Origin: Tigriopus japonicus
Taxonomy: Eukaryota; Arthropoda; Copepoda; Harpacticoida; Harpacticidae
Reading direction: 5' to 3'
Assembly (NCBI GenBank): GCA_010645155.1
Contig: JAAGOF010000243.1
Location: forward strand, 687,942 to 751,941
Length of the DNA stretch: 64,000 nucleotides
Of the stretch, positions 22,601 to 35,800 are shown piece after piece. Each line of letters opens with the position of its first letter. Positions within the stretch are counted from its first letter, which is position 1. Made by a program: the position numbers and the translations under genes. The notes below the pieces were generated by a model. That model had not been told where the DNA came from and did no database searches. It saw only the letters and a program-made list of their open reading frames with translations.

Positions 22601-25600
22601 TGAAACTGACCATGCTGACTGAATGAAGGAAGGAAGAAGGAAGGGCCATTCTTTTTCTGTTTGTTTTCTGTCTTAGATTGGAAGGAATCAATGCCACAAC
22701 GAGATGAGCAGGGTTTCTGGTTAATCTGTCAGAGACCTTGAACAATAAAAGGCTCACCAACAACGTGATAACAAGGCCTGATCAATGAGCGGTCCAGGGA
22801 AAAAAGTTCCGTTTTTCCCCTCAGCCTTTGATTGGGACTTTGAATGCATTGGCCAACTGTAAACAGTCTCGTGCTAAACTCGAGTTTGTCAATTTTAAGA
22901 GAGCTGAACCCTGTACTTGAGAGCTTCCAAGTTAGAAAAGCATCCATCCTCTCAAATTTTGCCAGAAGGAAATCAAACAAGGAGGCTTTCAAGGTAATGT
23001 TTACCTTGGAGCTTATGTAGCCTTCTCCTCATTCAGAGGTCTACAAGCAAAGAAACGAACCCAAGGGTTGCTAAGAACTCGTTCCAAAAGGGATGTCCCA
23101 ACAATGCTTCATTTCCACTTCTTGGCCAGAGTTCGAGAAAGGCGACCTATCGATCCATTCACCTTGAAATGACGAAATATTGGAGGATAACTTGATCATG
23201 TTGAACCGAAAAAGGGATGGAACGAGGGAAATCTTCAAAACTCTCATGATACCTGAGCTCCCAAGGGTTTCGAAACGAAGACGTTTCCATTTGCTCAAGG
23301 TTGGCTCGTTGTTCATGTTCCTCGTTTCTCCTTTGGGTAGAATTTCTGGATCAGGAATAAGACCCGAGGAAATTGATTAGACTTGGCAAAAATATCCGGG
23401 AACAAAGGGTTTTCAGAGTTCAGTTTCCTTGGTTGGGAACATTAACAAAGAAAACGGATATCAAAAGTGAAGTTCAAACGAGTTTATTTCGCAAGAAAAT
23501 GTTGTCACATGGCACAAGTTTGCAAACTAATCCCATGTTTGTCTTTTTCACATTTCTTGTCGAAGGGTGAACATGTTATTGCCATTCTTGTTCACATATC
23601 GCTTCAAAGTGCCTCAAACACCTGTTCAAGACCCAAATGGAGCAATGGTACAATTTGGACCATTGGAAAAGTAATAGGCGCTTCAACAAAACGAGCAACA
23701 ATGTTCATTTCATATTTCATATCAAAATAATGTTCTGAATAGAGCCATTATGATAAAAGAGTACGCGCAAGAGATTTTTTGACCCAGTCTCTCCATTAAG
23801 TCAAAACATATTTGACTACTCGTAAATACACGAAAGAAGGTGTCAAAAGCTACAATACTCAAAAACTTGATAAAAATGTGAAACGGACTCAAGAGTTTCA
23901 GAAAACACACTATTGACATTATCGAGAACATCGTCAAAATACTCGTGCCTTTTTAATGGGATTAGTCTTTTTTCTTGTTTCAGCTAAGTGGAGACAATTC
24001 TTCCCAAATGGGATAAGTCTCTCTCATGTGCATACTCTTCCTTTTATAGTGGTGGCTCTATTTCCTACGAGGTAGGTTGAGTTTTGAGATATGGAAAGGG
24101 GGGGAAAGTGGGTGGTGGGTAAATATGATAGCCCATTCCAAAGAGGGCGGAATATGGCTCAAATTTGCCGTTTCAAAGGCCCTTGTATGGATCTTGAGTT
24201 GACTTCCAAGTCTTCATCGGGTCAGTGAGCACCCGTTTTAAGAGGGAAACTTTGCAACTAAACATCTCGCTTCAGTTTGAGCTTTCATGTGCCGTACTTT
24301 GAGTAACCAATGGGTCTTGACAGTTTGGATGGTTCCATTCAAAAAGACTTGAGCCCAATACTTTTTGGGAACCCGCTTTGGGTGTTCCCCATCACCCAAC
24401 ATGTCAGTGTTCCTTTGTTGTGGTCGATATACAAAGTATAGTAGCTTTACCCTTCGGGCGATTGTTGACTTGAAAGGTGGAAAGGTTTGAGCTATCGTGA
24501 TCTTATCCAAAATGTCAAACTTGCCTCGGATGTCCTTGGAGTGTTTTATGGCTTTTTTTCGCCCAGGATCCCAACGTTTCATTAAAAGACCCCAATGGCA
24601 GAACCGGCAGAAAATCTTGCAATGGGTTTGGATTTCAATTTTCAAACAACGACCCAAGAGGTCTGGGGCATTTCTATTCAAATTTTATGTGCGTCCATTC
24701 TACATTTGAACGGCGAGCTTGAACCAACGGTCCCTGAGTGCATAAATCACTCTTGAAGGTCCTAAAACAAGCAGCCAAGCTCAAAATTGCCCAACACTCG
24801 TCGGCCTTCGTTCGACGGAGTAAGCTCCTCGTTTCGATGGCACTGGAACAAGATCTCTGATGGTCTTTGCACAATACACATTTTTCACTCAAACTTGAGT
24901 TCCTCCTAACGAGATAACGATCGTAAAAATTCAAAAGGATCCTAGTTTGCAAAACATTCCATGGACCCTTTCCCCACGTACCAAGAACATAGAGGAGACA
25001 CCGGGAACTCCAGCCACACTGGGTTATCTGACTTTTTTACAAGAACAACCTTCAGAGGATGAGGGGAAAAAATCGAATGAAAGGACGGAATTGTTTCCTG
25101 TCTGGGATGAAATGGATCTCAAATTTGTCCTATGGAGCCCATGGGAGCGGTTTTCTTTGTGCTGAAGTACAATTGTCGTGGTGAATGAGGCCAAATCCCA
25201 ATGTGGCTGCATGGAGCACGAACCCTGCAAAGCACCGAGGAATGCATGCTCGTAAAGGCATGTAGTTGTAAAGGAGGGGGATTCACCATGATTAGGACAA
25301 AACACACCAAGGTCCACCTAGTACATGGCTCCAGTGGTCCATGGATCACTGCTGCCGTGCCATTAGTAGGAAAGTTCGATCCAGTGTGGAGCATGGCAAA
25401 CACATTTTGATGTCTTTTTTATGTTCGTACCTTTATTGATCTTATCCGTGGATCCGATTTTGATCCACTGGAGGCAAATTGGAGGGCAGAGTATTTTGAA
25501 TGTAAGCAAATCCGAGTTTGTTTATGTAGCAAGGCGGAAATGACGGCAATTAATTCTTTGGTGAAACATGACAGGTGCAACAAGTTCGGAACTTCTTTTC

Positions 25601-27934
25601 ACGCGTCACAAATTTCGATAAATGTTTGAATGGGGTAAGCCCGGTTAGATTTGCTTTCAATGCAAGCACATCGTTTAACACTTTTTTAAAGACACAAACA
25701 ACGGAAAATTAGATTTTTACATCTTTTTAAGGAAGGTCCCTTTTAGTGACGAGTCAACGACAAAGGTTTCATATTGAAAGCTTCCTTCAACAATTGTACT
25801 TTGATCTCATTCTCATTTGAGCTTTGGTTCAAGGAGCTTGAGTTCACTTTGATCTTTTCACAAGTTTATTCAATAATCTACCTAAGATACCAAAGAAGAC
25901 GTTGATTATTCTTAGTGCAATACCCAAACTTTGTTAGGTAACATGGTCATACCATGACGAATGTTAAGAACTTTATTTTGGTTCTTAGTTTCCATTGGCC
26001 AAGAGCTTGTATTTTTAGACATTTAGGCAAAGGCTCAAAAAACCAAAACGAATTACTTGGGTAAGTAAGGGTCCCTGGATCAAGTTCACATGTAGATGTT
26101 CGACCATTGATATCGTAGATGGCTTCACAACAGGGCAATTGCGTTTGGATTACATCCTTGGATCGTATGGGAAGCCATTGGCTGACCTTGGTCATCTAAA
26201 GAGCTATTTCCATTTCTCATGCAGTACAAGAAGGTAGACCTGACAAGGAAATGACAAAAGATCTCGTGTATTTGTCAAGTTTCCTTGCCGAGAGAAATCA
26301 TGGAGTTGGAAAATTTCCTGGCACGCCAAGAACTTCTCTCTTGCGAATGAGGAACTGGGTTGGAACAAGAAAAGTTGGGTCCGATTTTGTTGGGAGACAC
26401 TCGCACAAACTGAATCTCCGGTCTGTCCTCTGCAGGGTTGCCATTGAATTTAGACGAGACAGTTTAGACTGCAAGATAATGGCTAGAGAGGTATTTGGCA
26501 CCTCTTACAAACTCTTGCATGCATATGAAAGGAAAAGCCCTTTGAGTTTGGTTGATATTCCTCTCAACGTAACCGAAGAGGGAGCCAAGAGGTGATCGAC
26601 CACAAGCAAAGAGCTCATGGATTGTTAAGTGACAAACGTTCTCATCCCAAAAATGGCAAGCCTGAAAAAGCAATTGTGTCAACAAAGGTGTAACACCAAA
26701 AAAGCCTTCCTTCAACTTTTTGACCCAAAAATCTTGGTGCCTTTGGATCAAGAGGGAATTGCCTCCATGTCCCAGTAACTCGTTCGCAATCAGATTGACA
26801 ATCCTGACCCAATTCTCACGATTGGGAAAGAGCTCATGTCATCTCATCCAATGAGTCAGTTTCCTCGAAAGAGATTGCCATTCAAACTCGGCTTGATCGT
26901 GGAGAAAGTCAGGTCAAGGGTAAAAGAAAATGAACAGTCCATAATGAGCAATCCCAAAAATTTGCATATGAATTATGCTAATCTGAATTTTCCCACCTAA
27001 AAATCGTCCACCCAAGGAAAGGAAGGTATCACTGGTTCCAGTGAAATGAGCTTTAGGTCATGCAGAATGAAGATTATATTAATTAAGGGGTTTGTGTAAT
27101 GAGTACATCTTGGGTTAATTTTCAATATCTCAAAAGGTTAAATGGCCTTTTCAAGGTCAGGCGAAATTACATTCTCATCCAAAAATGGATTAAAGAAGTT
27201 TGAGTGTTCAATATATCCAACCAAAAATTTAGAGGATCTGGTTCCATTCCTGACGACAAATGAGTTCAAGATCCAATGGTTGAACCAAAGCAAGCCCGGG
27301 GTTGAAAATCTTCTCTAGACAAATTGGTGAAGGGTGGTTTGTGGTTCAATTAAGGTCGACTAGAAAGTGTGCTGACGGACGTTGATTGAGATGGGTTTGT
27401 TTTTTGTTAGAGCCGAACCAAATGTCTTGGCTGGAACTGTTTTTCGGCAAAAGGCCGAACAGCTACGACATAAGCCATCTCATTGATTGGCATAAGTACA
27501 GAGTTGGAAAAATGCCCGAGGACAATTGTAAGTCACTCATTGACGAACTATTCATTCACAAGAACATTCCAAGTTGCTCGGTCCATTCAGGCTCACCTAT
27601 CCCTATGTTCGTACTACATTCTGAGCTACCCCACCCCCATTGTTCCATGATTGGACCATGCCCCCTCCCCTCTTTTCTCCTCCCCTTTCCTCCCCAATCA
27701 TCATCGATTTCGTCACGTCACGTTCTTGTAACTGTATTCTCTCCAGGGATGGGCATCATTGTTAGTCAAGAATAGGTAAATAATTCTACTAATTGTAATT
27801 GTCATACCGTCAAGTAACACCAACAAAGACCTTTTTTTCAGACGCATCAAAAAATCTCAGTTATCTTCAAAAAACTGGTTTGGAATAGAAACAGTTGCCG
27901 TTTCAAGTTCATTATCACTTCTGAGGTTACTGCA
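19601..27934. other. Gene-poor interval; only unsupported open frames
   Basis: Many overlapping frames of 60-150 codons are present on both strands, for example 24238-24681 on the minus strand (TTG start) and 26251-26595 on the plus strand (ATG start, 114 codons). None shows a domain, a repeat pattern or convincing splice sites, and frames on opposite strands overlap, which is typical of non-coding DNA of moderate GC. I see no mobile element with defined ends. Confidence 0.35.
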
Positions 27935-27951
27935 ATGTATTTTACGTTTAA

Positions 27952-28228
27952 TCAGGATTTGACTTTACCGCTTATCCTTTTTCAAGAGGGTGACGATTAT
28001 CTACCACGCAAAGCACGTTGTCCCGATCACATCCCTCTTTCGCTTATTCCTGGTTCCACTTTTGAGGGGGGAGATCTTGACTTTTTCCACTCGCTGATTC
28101 TCAATGGGTGGGATACAGTGGGAATTTTTATTGCTGAGACGGCCTGTGTGCCAAATCTGAATGTTCTCAAAGAACCTGGACGGCCAATTAATGCCGCTTT
28201 GGTCTACATTCGAGAAGAAATGTCGTAG
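27952..28228 (+). CDS. Possible terminal coding exon, unknown protein
   Basis: An AG acceptor (GTTTAATCAG) at 27950-27951 opens a 91-codon frame ending in TAG at 28228. The same frame also has an upstream ATG at 27935. The translation is non-repetitive and of ordinary composition (for example GWDTVGIFIAETACVPNL), with no domain I recognise. No partner exon was identified, so this may be chance. Confidence 0.15.
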
Positions 28229-31200
28229 GAATGGAAGAAAAGCCGGCTTTTACTAATGTAGAAGGGCCCCCGCCTCATTTTTTCACCGGTTCCTTGTGAT
28301 GTTCCATCTGCAGGAGAGTTAATGGTCCCTGAGATATGTGAGCACTTAAAATGATTTGTGAGCGGGGTTTCTTTTTCTGATCTGCCTAGGCTTTCTAGTG
28401 CTTTGCAGGCACGTTTAAAGGGATCTTAATTGTGATTTAGAGGGAGTTGGGTCTTGGGGTCCTTTTTCCAATTCATCACACATGTTCCTTATGAATTGCC
28501 TTTCGTTTTGAACTTTGGTGCTCAGCTTCGTTGTCCCGTGGGGATACGGATGTGGACCAGATTATTGAGGGTCTCAAGTCAATAAAAGTGGACTTTCCTG
28601 TGGCCAAAGCTTTTTCGTTTTGCCTTTCCAAAAGTTTTCGAAGGCTCCCTTTGAATCGAAGCAAATATTTGGTGTCGTCTAGGCTTCCGAGGACACTTTT
28701 GGTCATTTTCTGAGCGCACCCTTTCCAGCATTCATACCTTGATCCATTTTCCACATTCGAGCAAAAAAAGGATGTCCTTTCTAAGGCTCAATCGTTCAAA
28801 AAAAGTGGGACATCCGTCGCGTAAAGCAATCCCTTCTCCATTTTCGAACTACTCGTTTCCACCTCGGAAAAGGATCATAGTCACTCTCTTTTCAGGGATA
28901 AATGATTGGCAGATTAGATAGATGGACATTGAACAAACGAGGAGATTTCAGGCCCAATAGCAATCAACTCGAACCTACAAGGCTTATTATATAGAGTTTC
29001 GAGCGGATTCGAGGGGAAAAAACTTCATGGACCAAGTGGCAATAGAGCTCAAGTGAGCGCGAGCAAAGCCACTTAAGGAGTTAAAGAACGAATCAAGTTG
29101 TTCAGCTTGGCCGAGTTGGGTTTCAAATTTCTCATGGGATCCCATTAATTCTTTTTGCAATTCCTCCAGGATGAACATGGCTGATTATGGCTGTTCGTTG
29201 CTGTCTATAACCCTGGCGACCTAGTTCTAAGAATTTTTTTCAAATGGATTTTATTAGCGAATTGGGCTCATGGTGGTCGAGAGATGAAGTTCCATCTTTC
29301 TCTATCGTTCTCCCTCGTCATTCCAAAGAATGTTCCATTAGACAAAAAAGGGACAGATGACAGAATACGTTGAATAGATCTGAGCAGGTTTGCATCTTTT
29401 TAGAAGGCTCAGCAAATGTGGCCATAGCTACTACTGAGAAATCCTGGATTAAAAACTTCCTACCGTGTCCAAAGGAAAACTGGTTGGATCCATCACCTTC
29501 GCCATGAAGGATCGACCTTTCTCAAAAGGACGGATTTCTCGAGCTTCGTCCCTAATTGATGGGGTTTTCTTGTCACTCGTTTGAAAAGTTGGGACCAACC
29601 TCTTAAAAGCACAAGTGCTAGAGCATATGGTTGACTGAGCACGATTGGGCCTCATTGGATCGTGGAACTTGGAGAAATGGAAATGCATGTGGTTCCATTC
29701 GTTGTCAGAACAGACCCACACGAAACACTTCCACATCGAAACACGCACGATTTAAGCTGGTGTGTTTCAATACCACATGGTGGAACCACCACCACCGCCA
29801 CCGCCATCACCGTCTCCTTCCAGGATGGCGTCTGGCAGAATCGGCTACCCTCAAGCCATCATATTTAGGCAAGGGGCCCTTTTCTCTCCCACATAGATAA
29901 GCCCACTTAAATAGATTACTAGACATTTTTCATTGAGCCTCAGCCAACCTGAAGTGAGGCAAAGGAATCTTGGCTAGCACTTTTTAATGGATCATTTTGT
30001 GTCCTTCGCCCATCTCAAGAGAGAAGACTGACGAGAATGATTGAGCCAAGGAAATCAGGTATGCACGAAAGGGTGGAGACGAAGACCCAAGGATCAGAGT
30101 TGGATCCACCGTATCAAAATTGGAACATGGAGCATCCAAATCCTTCTTGGGGAAAGGAAGGCACGCTTTTGATTGGATAGAGAATGGATTTGAAATGAGA
30201 GGCGAGAGGATGTGAGACATTTCAGATCAATACCTCCATATCTGTTTTTTATCCCCCTTGTTCCGAGCACTTCAAATTCAGTTTATAAAACTAAATGCAT
30301 CTTCCAGTGTGTATTTTTATATCAAATCCTCGAGTTGCCTGTACACAACGCTTCTTTCCGCACTGGAAAACTTAATTATAGTCGTGTTTTCGTCCACTCC
30401 ATCTCCCAAAATGCCACAAATGGAATCGTACAGCTGGATGGATGAAATGCCTACGTTAGAGCCTTGTGCCTAGATTACCTATTTCTTTCCCACCAACTTG
30501 ATGGTGTAGTGCTATTTTGGAAGGTGACATGTCATATCCGAATTGTGCGTGCCTTTTCTCACCAGGTGTGTGTACCGTACATCCACTACTACTACTATCG
30601 TATTTGGTGACAATGATGGCGGAATAATGAAGAAACATGATGGGGCCTCCGACGACAGAGAGTGAATGGCCTTGGGATGTGGATGCATCCTTCCCAAGCT
30701 AATCTCATCAGAGATGAATGTCGGCCGACGAGAATAAGCCAAAGGTTAGGGTCTAGATTGACCCAGTTGACGAGCTCACAAACGAGTTCTTTTTTGACTG
30801 ACAAGGGCAAACTGGAGGCCTCCTCGTGTTTGCTCGCGATAGCTTCTGTTGGGATGATATCTGTTGCCTTCAAAAGTCTTAAAGACTCTGACAGAACATA
30901 TTTCCGCTCTCGAGACGATTCGAGCTCGACTTGGTTGGCTTCCTCTCTTCTCTGGATGGTTTTGGGAGAGTCAGAATAATAGAGCAGGTATATTCCCTTG
31001 GTAATGATCGGGTTTCGACAACTTGAGATGAGTAGGCTGCTAGGGAATCAATCCTAGACATGCAGACAAATCATTAGGCCACAAAAACCATCCATGTTCA
31101 ACTACAGAAATACGTGTACGTACATACATACTCTTACACGCTCATGACGAAGGTCTGATATCCAAGTCACGCAGACCTTTTCCAATTGACCTTGATGGGG

Positions 31201-32504
31201 CTCTTCAATACACTGAAATTGCCGATCTGGTGCACCAAATCCACTGCATAAGGCTCCAAAGCTGAGCTTGGATTTGCAAACTTGGTGGACAACATTTGGC
31301 TTTTAGAGGCACGAGGCAATGGCATGGACCAATTTTTATGTTCCATCGGGAAATCACGGTTAGTGTCTCATATTTATGTCATCCCAAAGTCGTTTTTTAC
31401 GCCTACGTAGATGTATAACGTTCCGTTGAACGACCTTCATCGGGATCTCGGAAAAGGTGCGAATGCCTCCAAAGCCAACCAACACTTTATCATGGCAAGA
31501 TGAGTCCAAAATACGAGACACTTAAATGTCGGTTGAGAAAAAATGATTTGGTCCTGGATCCGAGAGAGTGAACAAGCAAGCAAAGGCCAGAGGCTATGGT
31601 TGGTATCCATTAGGTTTTGTGGCACGTTGAAGCCATTTCATAACTTGATTGACCTTGATGGTGTGAGCCGAAGAACGTAGACAGCTGTTTTCAAGGCCAA
31701 GGTGATATGTTCCAATTACTCAGATTACCAAAATGGGAGAAGTTCGTGTGTGTCCAAAAGGCAATATCAACAACAACAGCAACGCTTTCATTTTCAAAGT
31801 GAGTGGAACCATTGGCCGGATGGTTGGTTGGTGAGGATGAAGAAAGTTTCACCATTAAGGTCGCTCTCAAGTTGCTTCTAGGATATGAAGATACTTCAAC
31901 AACCGGCACAGAAGCAAGTGTACCACCAATGGTCGGTCAAGTCAAGTTGTCCAATGAATAATTCACGACCAAAAATCGTATCAGAAAACCCCGGCATTTT
32001 TCTGAATTCCATAGATGCCAGAAATGCGAAAGAGCCCATTCTAATCATCCAAGGTCAAAGCCCTCATTAGGATGATGCTGATGATGATCATCATAAAGTT
32101 ACAAGTGCTTTGATAGGACCAAATCGAGGATCAGTCGAGGGTAGAGGTTGAAAATGGGCATTAGTCGACCAGTCGAGCAAAATGATTGGTCGTGTAACGA
32201 CGGAAGGAAATTGATCAGAGAATCGAACGAGACGTGGAATGGAAATGGATCACGAATGTGCCAAAAAAGATGGGCCTTCTCTTACCTTCAATGCTGATGA
32301 GGGGAACGAAAAATAAGTCTGCGTGATGTCTGTCGTTGACGTTGCCCACACTTGTCAGTATTCGAGAAATGTCACACTAGGCAAGAAAGATTCGCTTCAT
32401 TCGTTGACTCCGATCATAATTTGCACTTGGTTCCAAATTCTCTCCATTTTCCTTTGGTTCTTAAACCTCAATCAAACGGTGGGACATGAATGAATGCACT
32501 TCTC
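28229..32504. other. Gene-poor interval with a short CCA/CCG repeat
   Basis: I see no identifiable gene. A small imperfect trinucleotide run (ACC/GCC units) lies near 29785-29812. The other open frames overlap on both strands and lack support. Confidence 0.35.
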
Positions 32505-32819
32505 TCACACTTTTCCAACGTCAACGAAGGTGAGTTCCAACTTAAGTGGAAAGACCTTCAGGTCCAGATTGGGATTGGGTTTATTCACGAACCCACGATA
32601 GAAACATAATCGAGCCGATAGCGATGGACCAATCTGGAACAAGAGCGGAGATGAGAATAGACCTAGACCACATGGATCCACGTTGACGGGCAAACTTTGA
32701 AAGATTACTCCCAACTCAAGTTTTTGGAACACGCCATTGGGGAATAGGGCGTACCTAGAATACGAAAGTTGGTAAGCCCAGCTTAGGTGACCTAATCCAT
32801 CGGTTTTGTTTACCCTCAT
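32505..32819 (-). CDS. Possible small ORF, unknown product
   Basis: ATG at 32819-32817 opens 104 codons to a TGA. The composition is protein-like (GVFQKLELGVIFQSL; KPNPNLDLKVFPLKLEL), with alternating hydrophobic residues suggesting beta strands, and the frame is not low in complexity. I know no family match. The last sense codon overlaps GTGTGAG, a possible splice donor, so this could be an internal exon instead of a complete gene. Confidence 0.2.
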   Translation of the reverse strand: MRVNKTDGLGHLSWAYQLSYSRYALFPNGVFQKLELGVIFQSLPVNVDPCGLGLFSSPLLFQIGPSLSARLCFYRGFVNKPNPNLDLKVFPLKLELTFVDVGKV

Positions 32820-35800
32820 TGGGCGAGGTCCAATTTTTTAGGGTTCCAGGATGTGGATCAACGCTTCTCAAGTCAAACGGAAATTTAAAACTAGATGATG
32901 CGGGAATCCGTAAGCCAGCTTGAAAATCAATTTTTTGACAGCCCCTTCAGAAATCTTGGGTAGTAAAACAAAAATAAGGAGATTGGTGCTTTAAAGTTAA
33001 TCAAAAAGTCATGTAGTGTTTAATGTTCTTGATTGATTATATATTTTAGTGGATCGTGTTAATTGTGCACGAGGAAAAGACAAAAAGTTTGACAGGTTTT
33101 AAATCGAGAAAGGAAGCGCTTTCGTAAAGGCATTTTGATCTTGATTGCCCGAAACTGTTTAACTTCCAGAATGTTGGCCATTAAAAGCTAATAAAACTCT
33201 GGAAACCAAAATTGGAATTGTTGAAATAGTTTTGTTATTGTTCGAAATCTAAGACTTAAATGGTTTGCCACAGACACACAATACGATGGATTCCGTGTGG
33301 TAATTTAGTGAGGAAGCTTTAGAAACGGTGTATTGTGGTTACATATGAACGAGCTTGCTGAGTAATTCGTTAATTGATAACATATGCAGCACATTAACCG
33401 TGCTAGGTACCGCATTAAGCCACACAATACTGGTTCCCGATGAAAATGGCACCAATGAACCAGCCACCATCTGCCCAAAGCCTATTCCATTTTGCATTGT
33501 TCTAATGAATCTGATAGTAATGGTGAACATTGGCCTTGTGAGCAAAATGATGAGCCTCTACATCAACCTCGGAAATGCATTTTTTCGCGTTGTACGTAGA
33601 TGATGAACCAGTCAAACTGAAGTAGCAAATGAACAATACCTTCTTGAAAGATATTGTGGTGACTTCACGCCTCCTTTAAAAGCCTTTTAAGATCAAACAG
33701 CATCATTGGATTTGTGATGAAAAATGTTATTAAATTCGGTTAACGGTGTTTTTGAGAGGATTTTGTGTTTGATTGAAAAGAATAAAAAGGTGAACATAAC
33801 CGTTTTTTTTTTCACTGCTTGAAAATGGCTTCATATTTAAGTGGGCAATTAAAACCCTCTGTTTTTTTTACTTCTTTACCTCTTTATGTTAATTAAAAAT
33901 ATTGGATATCTTGTCGTTCTCTTCCATGTTTGTGAGATTGGAGTCCCCTTTTCGACCCCCTTGGCTTGTCTTATTTATTTAAATGAAAGCTATCGGCTGA
34001 AATGTTTCCAGTCCTCATTTCTAAGCCATTTCGTCTTTTCCTTCGCGAAATGAGACTGAGAGTTCATGCTAAATGTGAAGAGATCCAAATCTGAGGAGGG
34101 ATATTTCCGGGGAATGTTTCATTATTCTTCGAGCACAATTGCAATAGGACCGAAATGGGGGCAGGGTGCCGGAACAAAATGGAGCATGGTATTGTGACTT
34201 CGCTTTGATGTTCACTTCCTGCTTCCTGCTTGCACACCATGGTCGAAGTCAAAAGCAAGGGGAGCAAGAACAAGATCGTCAGGGGTTGAACGATCTTGAA
34301 TTGTATACACAGTACCCTGGGAAATGAAAACCACCCGGGTCGAGTTAAACTCACCCTAACTGACACGCTTGAAACCAGTTTCTCGCCTCACAGATTATGT
34401 TGTTGTGGGTTAACGCTTTCAGGGTGACGGATTTCAGAGTGCTTTTAGCACTTTACATAAGTCCCCGAAATAGCTTTTGAGGGTGGCTGAAACACTGTGG
34501 AACAAGTTCAGCCCAATTGCCATGCCATATCACCAAACTTTGAATAGCACCAAACCACAAACTTTTTTCTGCCGTCAGAAGAAAGATTTATTCTCTTCAC
34601 AAAAACACACCACGAACCACATTGAATAAGGCCTCAGCAGTTCAATATGGGAACCTTGGCAAGAACTTCTCTCTACCGCAAAAACACGACCAGAAATCAA
34701 ATATTGCCGTTTCCAGCAGACTTTCTTCTTCTCTACTTTCGTCAGTATCTCCTTTGTTGAGCACGTGCAAAATTGAAATGATGTGTTTGTCTTGTCATTG
34801 GCGTGTGTGTTTGCCGACTGACTTGAAAGTCCCAATGTCAGAATGGATGGATGTGCTGCAATCTCGAGAGATGGTCTGCGGAACGCAAGAACGAACGAAC
34901 GAACGAACGAACGAAGAAGAGAAAGAAAGGAAGAAAGAGGGAAGGAGCGCCGCGGTCCCAAAAAGTGTTCCAAAGTGTTCCGAAAAATCAAGGAACGGAC
35001 GAAGAACACAAGAACCGAGCAGAAGAAACGAAACGAGAGAGGGAACAACCGAGTTCAGAGGGGAGTGCTATTGTACATAATGAGTGGCAACATAACATTG
35101 GGTGGGTGGAATAATTTCTAAAGGTGATGACTGATGAACCATGTTCCAATCAGGGATTACTGGGCTTGAAAGAGTAAGGGGTTGGCCAACATCCTTTCCT
35201 TTTTGACTTGGTTTAAGAGTAGGTTAGTAAATGGAATACGAATTCCACTGATGACTACTGTACTTGAGAATCTATTGAGGTGCAAGCAGAATTCGGACTG
35301 TCAATCTTGGTAATTTATGTTCAATTGAAAGCCTTTACTGCCTTTCTCTTCACCAGCTTTGTCTTGAGTAATACTTCAAAGGCTTCTTTGAGAATACCAA
35401 GAGAGGACTTGAACTTCATTATGCACGAGAAACCTCTCTTGCCAATGAAGGCCATCCATGTACAACGAACTACGATCAAAACATTTTTGTTACTTTCCAA
35501 TTCTGAACTTGACTCAATTCACGACCTTCAAACCAATCTGGTCTTGAATTCCTTTCAAGGACCCAACAACTGCTAACCCTCCTCCATCAACCTTTTATGG
35601 AGAGTCCTTCTCAGGGTTCTATTTACCTCCAAGCGAAAAAAACGAGACTCAAGGGGGTCAGCAAAAGGTCAGGCTAAGGCCGAAATGCGATACAGCTCTT
35701 GGCCAGTCTGTTCTCGAAGTGTCCGAAGGACCATCAGCAAGTCAATTGCGAAGCTGACAGCCCACATTCCACTTGGATGGCGATCGCGAATTGAGTACAA

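Noticed and set aside
24238..24681. 147-codon minus-strand frame
   Set aside because: It starts with TTG, has no family resemblance and no splice support.
34575..35048. 157-codon minus-strand frame
   Set aside because: It is kept open by the (CGAA)n microsatellite and purine-rich tract; plus-strand frames overlap it fully, and no domain is visible.
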